From positions 124,001 to 188,000 of the forward strand of contig NW_027478461.1 in the NCBI RefSeq assembly GCF_051014685.1: a stretch of DNA of 64,000 nucleotides. The letters are read 5' to 3'. The stretch comes from Ptiloglossa arizonensis (Eukaryota; Arthropoda; Insecta; Hymenoptera; Colletidae). The translations under genes and the position numbers were made by a program. The notes below the pieces were generated by a model that saw only the letters and a program-made list of their open reading frames with translations, was not told the DNA's origin and made no database searches. The first letter of the stretch is position 1; each line of letters begins with the position of its first letter. Shown in pieces: positions 1-12,677 of the stretch.

Positions 1-10
1 GAGAAATATA

Positions 11-187
11 CACATACCGTTGTAATCGGGCGACTTTCCACTTTCACATGCAACAGGAATTTCTCGAGTTCGTCAATCCGTTCGCGAGAAATGGGAGTTT
101 GAAGTTAAGGAATGGTTGAGAATCCATCAAAATTTTCGCAAGTCTGATACCCGAAACCAATAACTACTATGGCCTAGGGCAAAAATA
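11..187 (+). repeat. First complete 177-bp monomer; module map of the repeat
   Basis: The phase chosen here starts at CACAT. In order, this monomer holds: a CENP-B-box-like 17-mer (15-31); a subtype-defining pyrimidine stretch (about 31-45); ATGCAACAGGAATTT (about 48-62; many other monomers have CAATAGGAAATT); an XhoI site CTCGAG (63-68); GTTCGTCAATCCG; an NruI site TCGCGA (82-87); the variable GGGAGTTTGAAG block (other monomers GAGAGTTGG, GAAGTGTGAAG or GAAGTTTGAAG); TTAAGGAATGGTTGAG followed by an A-rich stretch; AATTTTCGCAAGTCTGATAC; CCGAAACCAATAACTACTATGG; and an AvrII site CCTAGG (173-178) before an A tract. The phase is arbitrary because no array edge is visible. A restriction ladder with 177-bp steps would be expected from XhoI, NruI or AvrII unless methylation blocks cutting. 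Confidence 0.95.
15..31 (+). promoter_or_regulatory. CENP-B-box-like 17-mer (representative monomer)
   Basis: TACCGTTGTAATCGGGC aligns without gaps to the mammalian CENP-B box YTTCGTTGGAARCGGGA with 12 of 17 matches, and to its essential core NTTCGNNNNANNCGGGN with 7 of 9 (ACCG instead of TTCG; A and CGGG kept). The motif sits at the same place in almost every monomer. A match of this quality can arise by chance, and no CENP-B-type protein is visible here, so binding is only a hypothesis. Confidence 0.35.
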
Positions 188-642
188 CACATACCGTTGT
201 AATCGGGCGAGTTTCTGCTTACAGATGCAATAGGAAATTCTCGAGTACGTCAATCCGTTCGCGAGATATGGAAGTTTGAAGTTAAGGAATACATGAGAAA
301 CCATCAAAATTTTCGCTGGTCTGATCCTCGAAACCAACAACTACTATGGCCTAGGGCAAAAATACACATACCGTTGTAATCGGGCGAGTTTCTGCATTCA
401 GATGCAATAGCAAATTCTCGAGTTCGTCAATGCGTTCGCGAGATATGGAAGTTTGAAGTTAAGGAATGCTTGAGAAACCATCAAAATTTTCGCTGTTCTG
501 ATACTCGAAACCAATAACTACAAAGGCCTAGGAGAAAAATACACATACCGTTGTAATCGGGCGACTTTCCACTTTCACATGCAACAGGAATTTCTCGAGT
601 TCGTCAATCCGTTCGCGGGATATGGGAGTTTGAAGTTAAGGA

Positions 643-658
643 ATGGTTGAGAAACCAT
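643..658 (+). other. Perfect 6-bp inverted repeat with GAGA loop (representative)
   Basis: ATGGTT-GAGA-AACCAT can form a 6-bp stem closed by a GNRA-type tetraloop in single-stranded DNA or in a transcript. It is present in most monomers of domain 2. In domain 1 it is often broken by ATACATGAG, ATGCTTGAG, ATCGTTGAG or AATCAT variants. Some domain 1 monomers have a GTGA loop (for example near 5247 and 13213), which also fits GNRA. Two weaker dyads occur in each monomer: TTTCG/CGAAA (665-669 with 683-687) and TCTCG/CGAGA (for example 239-243 with 262-266). Confidence 0.6.
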
Positions 659-944
659 CAAAATTTTCGCTGGTCTGATACTCGAAACCAATAACTGGAA
701 TGGCCTAGGGGAAAAGTACACATACCATTGTAATCGGGCGAGTTTCTACTTTCAGATGCAACAGGAATTTCTCGAGTTCGTCAATCCGTTCGCGAGAAAT
801 GGGAGTTTGAAGTTAAGGAATCGTTGAGAAACCATCAAAATTTTCGCAAGTCTGATACCCGAAACCAATAACTACAATGGCCTAGGGGAAAAATACACAT
901 ACCGTTGTAATCGGGCGACTTTCTACTTTCACATGCAACAGGAA

Positions 945-1331
945 TTTCTCGAGTTCGTCAATCCGTTCGCGAGATATGGGAGTTTGAAGTTAAGGAATGG
1001 TTGAGAGTCCATCAATATTTTCGCAAGTCTGATACTCGAAACCAATAACTACAAAGGCCTAGAGGAAAAATACACATACCGTTGTAATCGGGCGAGTTTC
1101 TGTTTCAGATACAATAGGAAATTCTCGAGTTCGTCAATCCGTTCGCGAGATATGGGAGTTTGAAGCTAAGGAATGGTTGAGAAACCATCAAAATTTACGC
1201 TGGTCAGATACTCGAAACCAACAACTGGAATGCCCTAGGGGAAAAGTAAACACACCGGTGTAATCGGGCGAGTTTCTGCTTTCAGATGCAATAGGAAATT
1301 CCCGAGTTCGACAATCCGTTCGCGAGATATG
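945..1331. repeat. Two-monomer block repeated at 2006-2392 and near 8.9-9.2 kb
   Basis: The rare variant GAGAGTCCATCAATATTTTC occurs at 1003, 2064 and 8966. It is followed in each case by AAATTTACGCTGGTCAGATAC and CCCTAGGGGAAAAGTAAACAC. The offset between the first two is 1061, six monomers less the 1-bp deletion near 1101 (GAGTTTCTGTTTCAG, one C short). The 8.9-kb copy differs at the end of the block. Confidence 0.8.
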
Positions 1332-4214
1332 GATGTGTGAAAATGAGGAATGGTTGAGAAACCATCCAAATTTTCGCAAGTCTGATACTCGAAACCAATA
1401 ACTACAAAGGCCTAGGAGAAAAATACACATACCGTTGTAATCGGGCGACTTTCTACTTTCACATGCAACAGGAATTTCTCGAGTTCGTCAATCCGTTCGC
1501 GGGATATGGGAGTTTGAAGTTAAGGAATGGTTGAGAAACCATCAAAATTTTCGCTGGTCTGATACTCGAAACCAATAACTGGAATGATCTAGGGGCAAAG
1601 TACACATACCATTGTAATCGGGCGAGTTTCTACTTTCAGATGCAACAGGAATTTCTCGAGTTCGTCAATCCGTTCGCGAGAAATGGGAGTTTGAAGTTAA
1701 GGAATCGTTGAGGAACCATCAAAATTTTCGCAAGTCTGATACCCGAAACCAATAACTACAATGGCCTAGGGGAAAAATACACATATCTTTGTAATCGGGC
1801 GAGTTTCTACTTTCAGATGCAACAGGAATTTCTCGAGTTCGTCAATGCGTTCGCGAGATATGGCAGTTTGAAGTTAAGGAATGGGTGAGAAATCATCAAA
1901 ATTTTCGCAAGTCTGATACTCGAATCCAATAACTACTACGGCCTAGGGCAAAAATACACATACCGTTGTAATCGGGCGAGTTTCTGCTTTCAGACGCAAT
2001 AGGAGTTTCTCGAGTTCGTCAATCCGTTCGCGAGATATGGGAGTTTGAAGTTAAGGAATGGTTGAGAGTCCATCAATATTTTCGCAAGTCTGATACTCGA
2101 AACCAATAACTACAAAGGCCTAGAGGAAAAATACACATACCGTTGTAATCGGGCGAGTTTCTGCTTTCAGATGCAATAGGAAATTCTCGAGTTCGTCAAT
2201 CCGTTCGCGAGATATGGGAGTTTGAAGTTAAGGAATGGTTGAGAAACCATCAAAATTTACGCTGGTCAGATACTCGAAACCAACAACTGGAATGCCCTAG
2301 GGGAAAAGTAAACACACCGGTGTAATCGGGCGAGTTTCTGCTTTCAGATGCAATAGGAAATTCCCGAGTTCGACAATCCGTTCGCGAGATATGGGAGTTT
2401 GAAGTTAAGGAATGGTTGAGAAATCATCAAAATTTTCGCAAGTCTGATACTCGAAACGAGTAACTACTATGGCCTAGGGCAAAAATACACATACCGTTGT
2501 AATCGGGCGAGTTTCTGCTTTCAGATGCAATAGGAAATTCTCGAGTTCGTCAATCCGTTCGCGAGATATGGGAGTTTGAAGTTAAGGAATGGTTGAGAAA
2601 CCATCAAAATTTTCGCAAGTCTGATACTCGAAACCAATAACTACAAATGCCTAGGGGAAAAATACACATGCCATTGTAATCGGGCGAGATTCTACTTTCA
2701 CATGCAACTGGAATTTCTCGAGTTCGTCAATGCGTTCGCGAGATATGGCAGTTTGAAGTTAAGGAATTGTTGAGAAATCATCAAAATTTTCGCAAGTCTG
2801 ATACTCGAATCGAGTAACTACTATGGCCTAGGGCAAAAATACACATACCGTTGTAATCGGGCGAGTTTCTGCTTTCAGATGCAATAGGAAATTCTCGAGT
2901 TCGTCAATCCGTTCGCAAGATATGGAAGTTTGAAGTTAAGGAATACATGAGGAACCATCAAAATTTTCGCTGGTCTGATACTCGAAACCAGCAACTGGAA
3001 TGGCCTAGCAGAAAAATACACATACCGTTGTAATCGGGCGAGTTTCTACTTTCAGATGCAACAGGAATTTCTCGAGTTCGTCAGTCCGTTCGCGAGATAC
3101 GGGAGTTTGAAGTTAAGGAATGTTTGAGAAACCATTAAAATTTTCGCAAGTCTGATACTCGAAACCAATAACTACAAAGGCCTAGGAAAAAAATACACAT
3201 ACCGTTGTAATCGGGCGACTTTCTACTTTCACATGCAACAGGAATTTCTCGAGTTCGTCAATCCGTTCGCGAGATATGGGAGTTTGAAGTTAAGGAATGG
3301 TTGAGAGACCATCAAAATTTTCGCAAGTCTGATACTCGAAACCAATAACTACAAAGGCCTAGAGGAAAAATACACATACCGTTGTAATCGGGCGAGTTTC
3401 TGCTTTCAGATGCAATAGGAAATTCTCGAGTTCGTCAATCCGTTCGCGAGATATGGGAGTTTGAAGTTAAGGAATGGTTGAGAAACCATCAAAATTTTCG
3501 CTGGTCTGATACTCGAAACCAATAACTGGAATGGCCTAGGGGAAAAGTACACATAACATTCTAATCGGGCGAGTTTCTACTTTCAGATTTAACAGGAATT
3601 TCTCGAGTTCGTCAATCCGTTCGCGAGAAATGGGAGTTTGAAGTTAAGGAATCGTTGAGAAACCATCAAAATTTTCGCAAGTCTGATACCCGAAACCAAT
3701 AACTACATTGGCCTAGGGGAAAAATACACATATCTTTGTAATCGGGCGAGTTTCTACTTTCAGATGCAACAGGAATTTCTCGAGTTCGTCAATCCCTTCG
3801 CGAGATATGGGAGTTTGAAGTTAAGGAATGGTTGAGAAATCATCAAAATTTTCGCAAGTCTGATACACGAAACCAATAACTACTATGCCCTAGGGCAAAA
3901 ATACACATACCGTTGTAATCGGGCGAGTTTCTGCTTTCAGATGCAATAGGAAATTCTCGAGTTCATCAATCCGTTCGCGAGATATGGAAGTTTGAAGTTA
4001 AGGAATACATGAGAAACCAACAAAATTTTCGCTGGTCTGATACTCGAAACCAACAACTACTATGGCCTAGGGCAAAAATACTCATACCGTTGTAATCGGG
4101 CGAGTTTCTGCATTCAGATGCAATAGGAAATTCTCGAGTTCGTCAATCCGTTCGCGAGATATGGAAGTTTCAAGTTAAGGAATGCTTGAGAAACCATCAA
4201 AATTTTATCTGGTC

Positions 4215-5410
4215 TGATACTCGAAACCAACAACTGGAATGGCCTAGGGGAAAAATACACATATCTTTGTAATCGGGCGAGTCTCTACTTTCAGATGCAA
4301 CAGGAATTTCTCGAGTTCGTCAATCCGTTCGGGAGATATGGGTGTTTGAAGTTAAGGAGTGGTTGAGAAATCATCAAAATTTTCGCAAGTCTGATACTCG
4401 AATCCAATAACTACTATGGCCTAGGGCAAAAATACACATACCGTTGTAATCGGGCGAGTTTCTGCTTTCAGATGCAATAGGAAATTCTCGAGTCCGTCAA
4501 TCCGTTCGCGAGATATGGAAGTTTGAAGTTAAGGAATACATGAGAAACCATCAAAATTTTCGCTGGTCTGATCCTCGAAACCAACAACTACTATGGCCTA
4601 GGGCAAAAATACACATACCGTTGTAATCGAGCGAGTTTCTGCTTTCAGATGCAATAGGAAATTCTCGAGTTCGTCAATCCGTTCGCGGGATATAGAAGTT
4701 TGAAGTTAAGGAATACATGAGAAACCATCAAAATTTTCGCTGGTCTAATCCTCGAAACCAACAACTACTATGGCCTAGGGCAAAAATACACATACCGTTG
4801 TAATCGGGCGAGTTTCTGCATTCAGATGCAATAGGAAATTCTCGAGTTCGTCAATGCGTTCGCGAGATATGGAAGTTTGAAGTTAAGGAATGCTTGAGAA
4901 ACCTTCAAAATTTTCGCTGGTCTGATACTCGAAACCAACAACTGGAATGGCCTAGGGGAAAGTACACGCACCGTTGTAATCGGGCGAGTTTCTGCTTTCA
5001 GATGCAACAGGAATTTCTCGAGTTCGTAAATCCGTTCGCGAGATATGGCAGTTTGAAGTTAAGGAATGGTTGAGAAATCATCAAAATTTTCGCAAGTCTG
5101 ATACGCGAATCCAATAACTACAATGGCCTAGGGCAAAAATACACATACCGTTGTAATCGGGCGATTTTCTACTTTCAGATGCAACAGGAATTTCTCGAGT
5201 TCGTCAATCCGTTCGCGAGATATGGGAGTTTGAAGTTAAGGAATGGTTGTGAAACCATTGAAATTTTCGCAAGTCTGATACTCGAAACCAATAACTACAA
5301 AGGCCTAGGAGAAAAATACACATAGCGTTGTAATCGGGCGACTTTCTACTTTCACATGCAACAGGAAATTCTCGAGTTCGTCAATCCGTTCGCGAGATAT
5401 GGGAGTTTGA
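4215..5410. repeat. Seven-monomer block recurring at 12.5-13.4, 23.9-25.1 and 31.7-32.7 kb
   Basis: Markers in order are GTCTCTACTTTCAG, TTCGGGAGATATGGGTG, GGTCTGATCCTCG, GGTCTAATCCTCG, CTTGAGAAACCTTC, the shortened GGGGAAAGTACACG, TTCGTAAATCCG and GGTTGTGAAACCATTG. The full series recurs at about 23858-25053 (offset 19643). The second half recurs at about 12530-13390 (offset 7964). The first half recurs from 31686 (offset 27428), where the copy then skips monomers and rejoins at TTCGTAAATCCG. Substitutions separate all copies. Confidence 0.8.
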
Positions 5411-5839
5411 AGTTAAGGAATGGTTGAGAAACCATTGAAATTTTCGCTGGTCTGATACTCGAAACCAATAACTGGAACGGCCTAGGGGAAAAGTACACAT
5501 ATCTTTGTAATCGGGCGAGTTTCTACTTTCAGATGCAACATGAATTTCTCGAGTTCGTCAATCCGTTCGCGAGATATGGGAGTTTGAAGTTAAGGAATGG
5601 TTGAGAAACCATTGAAATTTTCGCTGGTCTGATACTCGAAACCAATAACTGGAACGGCCTAGGGGAAAAGTACACATATCTTTGTAATCGGGCGAGTCTC
5701 TACTTTCAGATGCAACAGGAATTTCTCGAGTTCGTCAATCCGTTCGCGGGATATGGGAGTTTGAAGTTAAGGAATGGTTGAGAAACCATCAAAATTTTCG
5801 CTGGTCTGATACTCGAAACCAACAACTGGAATGGACTAG

Positions 5840-6265
5840 GAGAAATATACACATACCGTTGTAATCGGGCGACTTTCCACTTTCACATGCAACAGGAATT
5901 TCTCGAGTTCGTCAATCCGTTCGCGAGAAATGGGAGTTTGAAGTTAAGGAATGGTTGAGAATCCATCAAAATTTTCGCAAGTCTGATACCCGAAACCAAT
6001 AACTACTATGGCCTAGGGCAAAAATACACATACCGTTGTAATCGGGCGAGTTTCTGCTTTCAGATGCAATAGGAAATTCTCGAGTACGTCAATCCGTTCG
6101 CGAGATATGGAAGTTTGAAGTTAAGGAATACATGAGAAACCATCAAAATTTTCGCTGGTCTGATCCTCGAAACCAACAACTACTATGGCCTAGGGCAAAA
6201 ATACACATACCGTTGTAATCGGGCGAGTTTCTGCATTCAGATGCAATAGCAAATTCTCGAGTTCG
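5840..6265. repeat. Second copy of block 1-426, joined to a one-monomer deletion
   Basis: It starts at GAGAAATATACACATACCG, a variant otherwise seen only at position 1. After about 6265 the sequence follows the monomer at about 605 rather than 427, so the junction lies inside the XhoI-to-NruI segment and keeps monomer register. Confidence 0.8.
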
Positions 6266-9200
6266 TTAATCCGTTCGCGGGATATGGGAGTTTGAAGTTA
6301 AGGAATGGTTGAGAAACCATCAAAATTTTCGCTGGTCTGATACTCGAAACCAATAACTGGAATGGCCTAGGGGAAAAGTACACATACCATTGTAATCGGG
6401 CGAGTTTCTACTTTCAGATGCAACAGGAATTTCTCGAGTTCGTCATTCCGTTCGCGAGATATAGCAGTTTGAAGTTAAGGAATGGTTGAGAAACCATCAA
6501 AATTTTCGCAAGTCTGATACCCGAAACCGATAACTACAATGGCCTAGGCGAAAAATACACATATCTTTGTAATCGGGCGAGTCTCTACTTTCAGATGCAA
6601 CAGGAATTTCTCGAGTTCGTCAATCCGTTCGGGAGATATGGGAGTTTGAAGTTAAGGCATGGTTGAGAAACCATCAAAATTTTCGCAAGTCTGATACTCG
6701 AAACCAATAACTACATATGCCTAGGGGAAAATTACACATACCATTGTAATCGGGCGAGATTCTACTTTCACATGCAACAGGAATTTCTCGAGTTCGTCAA
6801 TGCGTTCGCGAGATATAGCAGTTTGAAGTTAAGGAATGGTTGAGAAATCATCAAAATTTTCGCAAGTCTGATACTCGAATCCAATAACTACTATGGCCTA
6901 GGGCAAAAATACACATACCGTTGTAATCGGGCGAGTTTCTGCTTTCAGATGCAATAGCAAATTCTCGAGTTCGTCAATGCGTTCGCGAGATATGGAAGTT
7001 TGAAGTTAAGGAATGCTTGAGAAACCATCAAAATTTTCGCTGTTCTGATACTCGAAACCAATAACTACAAAGGCCTAGGAGAAAAATACACATACCGTTG
7101 TAATCGGGCGACTTTCTACTTTCACATGCAACAGGAATTTCTCGAGTTCGTCAATCCGTTCGCGGGATATGGGAGTTTGAAGTTAAGGAATGGTTGAGAA
7201 ACCATCAAAATTTTCGCTGGTCTGATACTCGAAACCAATAACTACAATGGCCTAGGGGAAAAACACACATATCTTTGTAATCGGGCGAGATTCTACTTTC
7301 ACATGCAACTGGAATTTCTCGAGTTCGTCAATGCGTTCGCGAGATATGGCAGTTTGAAGTTAAGGAATGGTTGAGAAATCATCAAAATTTTCGCAAGTCT
7401 GATACTCGAATCGAGTAACTACTATGGCCTAGGGCAAAAATACACATACCGTTGTAATCGGGCGAGTTTCTGCTTTCAGATGCAATAGGAAATTCTCGAG
7501 TTCGTCAATCCGTTCGCGAGATATGGAAGTTTGAAGTTAAGGAATGCTGGAGAAACCATCAAAATTTTCGCTGGTGTGATACTCGAAACCAACAACTGGA
7601 ATGGACTACGAGAAAAATACACATACCGTTGTAATCGGGCGACTTTCTACTTTCACATGCAACAGGAATTTCTCGAGTTCGTCAATCCGTTCGCGAGAAA
7701 TGGGAGTTTGAAGTTAAGGAATGGTTGAGAAACCATCAAAATTTTCGCTGGTCTGATACTCGAAAACAATAACTGGAATGGCCTAGGGGAAAAGTACACA
7801 TACCATTGTAATCAGGCGAGTTTCTACGTTCAGATGCAACAGGAATTTCTCGAGTTCGTCAATCCGTTCGCGAGAAATGGGAGTTTGAAGTTAAGGAATG
7901 GTTGAGAAACCATCAAAATTTTCGCAAGTCTGATACCCGAAACCAATAACTACAATGGCCTAGGGGAAAAATACACATATCTTTGTAATCGGGCGAGTTT
8001 CTACTTTCAGATGCAACAGGAATTTCTCGAGTTCGTCAATCCGTTCGCGAGATATGGGAGTTTGAAGTTAAGGAATGGATGAGAAACCATTGAAATTTTC
8101 GCAAGTCTGATACTCGAATCGAGTAACTACTATGGCCTAGGGCAAAAATACACATACCGCTGTAATCGGGCGAGTTTCTGCTTTCAGATGGAATAGGTAA
8201 TTCTCGAGTTCGTCAATCCGTTCGCAAGATATGGAAGTTTGAAGTTAAGGAATACATGAGAAACCATCAAAATTTTCGCTGGTCTGATCCTCGAAACCAA
8301 CAACTACTATGGCCTAGGGCAAAAATACACATACCGTTGTAATCGGGCGAGTTTCTGCATTCAGATGCAATATCAAATTCTCGAGTTCGTCAATGCGTTC
8401 GCGAGATATGGAAGTTTGAAGTTAAGGAATGCTTGAGAAACCATCAAAATTTTCGCTGTTCTGATACTCGAAACCAATAACTGGAATGGCCTAGGGGAAA
8501 AGTACACATACCATTGTAATCGGGCGAGTTTCTACTTTCAGATGCAACAGGAATTTCTCGAGTTCGTCAATCCGTTCGCGAGAAATGGGAGTTTGAAGTT
8601 AAGGAATCGTTGAGAAACCATCAAAATTTTCGCAAGTCTGATACCCGAAACCAATAACTACAATGGCCTAGGGGAAAAATACACATATCTTTGTAATCGG
8701 GCGAGTTTCTACTTTCAGATGCAACAGGAATTTCTCGAGTTCGTCATTCCGTTCGAGAGATATGGGAGTTTGAAGTTAAGGAATGGTTGAGAAACCATCA
8801 AAATTTTCGCAAGTCTGATACTCGAAACCAATAACTACAAAGGCCTAGGAAAAAAATACACATACCGTTGTAATCGGGCGACTTTCTACTTTCACATGCA
8901 ACAGGAATTTCTGGAGTTCGTCAATCCGTTCGCGAGATATGGGAGTTTGAAGTTAAGGAATGGTTGAGAGTCCATCAATATTTTCGCAAGTCTGATACTC
9001 GAAACCAATAACTACAAAGGCCTAGAGGAAAAATACACATACCGTTGTAATCGGGCGAGTTTCTGCTTTCAGATGCAATAGGAAATTCTCGAGTTCGTCA
9101 ATCCGTTCGCGAGATATGGGAGTTTGAAGTTAAGGAATGGTTGAGAAACCATCAAAATTTACGCTGGTCAGATACTCGAAACCAACAACTGGAATGCCCT

Positions 9201-11093
9201 AGGGGAAAAGTAAACACACCGTTGTAAACGGGCGAGTTTCTGCTTTCAGATGCAACAGGAATTTCTCGAGTTCGTCAATCCGTTCGCGAGAAATGGGAGT
9301 TTGAAGTTAAGGAATGGTTGAGAGTCCATCAAAATTTTCGCAAATCTGATACCCGAAACCAATAACTACAAAGGCCTAGTGGAAAAATACACATACCGTT
9401 GTAATCGGGCGAGTTTCTGCTTTCAGATGCAATAGGAAATTCTCGAGTTCGTCAATCCGTTCGCGAGATATGGGAGTTTGCAGTTAAGGAATGGTTGAGA
9501 AACCATCAAAATTTACGCTGGTCAGATACTCGAAACCAACAACTGGAATGCCCTAGGGGAAAAGTACACACACCGTTGTAAGCGGGCGAGTTTCTGCATT
9601 CAGATCCAATAGCAAATTCTCGAGTTCGTCAATGCGTTCGCGAGATATGGAAGATTGAAGTTAAGGAATACATGAGAAACCATCAAAATTTTCGCTGGTC
9701 TGCTACTCGAAACCAACAACTACTATGGCCTAGGGCAAAAATACACATACCGTTGTAATCGGGCGAGTTTCTGCATTCAGATGCAATAGGAAATTCTCGA
9801 GTTCGTCAATCCGTTCGCGAGATATGGGAGTTTGAAGTTAAGGAATGTTTGAGAAACCATTAAAATTTTCGCAAGTCTGATACTCGAAACCAATAACTAC
9901 AAAGGCCTAGGAAAAAAATACACATACCGTTGTAATCGGGAGACTTTCTACTTTCACATGCAACAGGAATTTCTCGAGTTCGTCAATCCGTTCGCGAGAT
10001 ATGGGAGTTTGAATTTAAGGAATGGTTGAGAGACCATCAAAATTTTCGCAAGTCTGATACTCGAAACCAATAACTACAAAGGCCTAGAGGAAAAATACAC
10101 ATACCGTTGTAATCGGGCGAGTTTCTGCTTTCAGATGCAATAGGAAATTCTCGAGTTCGTCAATCCGTTCGCAAGATATGGAAGTTTGAAGTTAAGGAAT
10201 ACATGAGAAGCCATCAAAATTTTCGCTGGTCTGATACTCGAAACCAACAACTGGAATGGCCTAGTAGAAAAATACACATACCGTTGTAATCGGGCAAGTT
10301 TCTACTTTCAGATGCAACAGGAATTTCTCGAGTTCGTCAATCCGTTCGCAAGATATGGAAGTTTGAAGTTAAGGAATACATGAGAATCCATCAAAATTTT
10401 CGCTGGTCTGATACTCGAAACCAACAACTGGAATGGCCTAGTAGAAAAATACACATACCGTTGTAATCGGGCAAGTTTCTACTTTCAGATGCAACAGGAA
10501 TTTCTCGAGTTCGTCAATCCGTTCGCGAGATATGGGAGTTTGAAGTTAAGGAATGGTTGAGAAAGCATCAAAATTTTCGCAAGTCTGATACTCGAAACCA
10601 ATAACTACAAAGGCCTAGGAAAAAAATACACATACCGTTGTAATCGGCCGACTTTCTACTTTCACACGCAACAGGAATTTCTCGAGTTCGTCAATCCGTT
10701 CGCGAGATATGGGAGTTTGAAGTTAAGGAATGGTTGAGAAACCATCAAAATTTACGCTGGTCAGATACTCGAAACCAACAACTGGAATGCCCTAGGGGAA
10801 AAGTACACACACGGTTGTAAGCGGGCGAGTTTCTGCATTCAGATGCAATAGCAAATTCTCGAGTTCGTCAATGCGTTCGCGAGATATGGAAGATTGAAGT
10901 TAAGGAATACATGAGAAACCATCAAAATTTTCGCTGGTCTGCTACTCGAAACCAACAACTACTATGGCCTAGGGCAAAAATACACATACCGTTGTAATCG
11001 GGCGAGTTTCTGCATTCAGATGCAATAGGAAATTCTCGAGTTCGTCAATCCGTTCGCGAGATATGGAAGTTTGAAGTTAAGGAATGCTTGTGA

Positions 11094-12677
11094 AACCATC
11101 AAAATTTTCGCTGGTCTGCTACTCGAAACCAACAACTACTATGGCCTAGGGCAAAAATACACATACCGTTGTAATCGGGCGAGTTTCTGCATTCAGATGC
11201 AATAGGAAATTCTCGAGTTCGTCAATCCGTTCGCGAGATATGGGAGTTTGAAGTTAAGGAATGGTTGAGAAATCATCAAAATTTTCGCAAGTCTGATACT
11301 CGAATCGAGTAACTACTATGGCCTAGGGCAAAAATACACATACCGTTGTAATCGGGCGAGTTTCTGCTTTCAGATGCAATAGGAAATTCTCGAGTTCGTC
11401 AATCCGTTCGCGAGATATGGGAGTTTGAAGTTAAGGAATGGTCGAGAAACCATCAAAATTTTCGCAAGTCTGATACTCGAAACCAATAACTACAAATGCC
11501 TAGGGGAAAAATACACATGCCATTGTAATCGGGCGAGATTCTACTTTCACATGCAACTGGAATTTCTCGAGTTCGTCAATGCGTTCGCGAGATATGGCAG
11601 TTTGAAGTTAAGGAATGGTTGAGAAATCATCAAAATTTTCGCAAGTCTGATACTCGAATCGAGTAACTACTATGGCCTAGGGCAAAAATACACATACCGT
11701 TGTAATCGGGCAAGTTTCTACTTTCAGATGCAACAGGAATTTCTCGAGTTCGTCAATCCGTTCGCAAGATATGGAAGTTTGAAGTTAAGGAATACATGAG
11801 AAACCATCAAAATTTTCGCTGGTCTGATACTCGAAACCAACAACTGGAATGGCCTAGTAGAAAAATACACATACCGTTGTAATCGGGCAAGTTTCTACTT
11901 TCAGATGCAACAGGAATTTCTCGAGTTCGTCAATCCGTTCGCGAGATATGGGAGTTTGAAGTTAAGGAATGGTTGAGAGACCATCAAAATTTTCGCAAGT
12001 CTGATACTCGAAACCAATAACTACAAAGGCCTAGAGGAAAAATACACATACCGTTGTAATCGGGCGAGTTTCTGCTTTCAGATGCAATAGGAAATTCTCG
12101 AGTGCGTCAATCCGTTAGCGAGATATGGGAGTTTGAAGTTAAGGAATGGTTGAGAAACCATCAAAATTTTCGCTGGTCTGATACTCGAAACCAATAACTG
12201 GAATGGCCTAGGGGAAAAGTACACATAACATTCTAATCGGGCGAGTTTCTACTTTCAGATGCAAGAGGAATTTCTCGAGTTCGTCAATCCGTTCGCGAGA
12301 AATGGGAGTTTGAAGTTAAGGAATCGTTGAGAAACCATCAAAATTTTCGCAAGTCTGATACCCGAAACCAATAACTACAATGGCCTAGGGGAAAAATACA
12401 CATATCTTTGTAATCGGGCGAGTTTCTACTTTCAGATGCAAAAGGAATTTCTCGAGTTCGTCAATCCCTTCGCGAGATATGGGAGTTTGAAGTTAAGGAA
12501 TGGTTGTGAAATCATCAAAATTTTCGCTGGTCTGATCCTCGAAACCAACAACTACTATGGCCTAGGGCAAAAATACACATACCGTTGTAATCGAGCGAGT
12601 TTCTGCTTTCAGATGCAATAGGAAATTCTCGAGTTCGTCAATCCGTTCGCGAGATATGGAAGTTTGAAGTTAAGGAA
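11094..12677. repeat. Block A1, repeated at 22241-23824 (offset 11147)
   Basis: About nine monomers match the later copy base for base, apart from single substitutions such as GTTAGCGAG here versus GTTCGCGAG near 23262, and GATATGGG near 12479 versus GATACGGG. The offset is 63 monomers minus 4 bp, exactly the four 1-bp deletions located between the copies. The left edge lies where GCTTGTGAAACC gives way to shared sequence. The right edge lies at GGAATACATG versus GGAATGCTTG. Confidence 0.85.

Larger units (their letters stand above)
1..426. repeat. Block repeated at 5840-6265 (offset 5839)
   Basis: The first 426 bases match 5840-6265 with one substitution noticed (221 A versus 6060 T). The offset is 33 monomers minus 2 bp, explained by 1-bp deletions near 1101 and 4955. 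After 426 the second copy continues with sequence matching about 605 onward (offset 5662), so one monomer is missing there relative to the first copy. Confidence 0.85.

Noticed and set aside
173..178. CCTAGG, CTCGAG and TCGCGA palindromes as regulatory sites
   Set aside because: They are conserved because the monomer is conserved. They are useful as restriction landmarks but nothing indicates a regulatory role.
4822..5007. Identical 61-codon minus-strand frame at 4822, 12786 and 24465, and near-identical frames at 51376 and 63409
   Set aside because: Identity of the frames follows from duplicated satellite blocks. All five contain the 1-bp deletion GGGGAAAGTAC, which joins two frames by chance.
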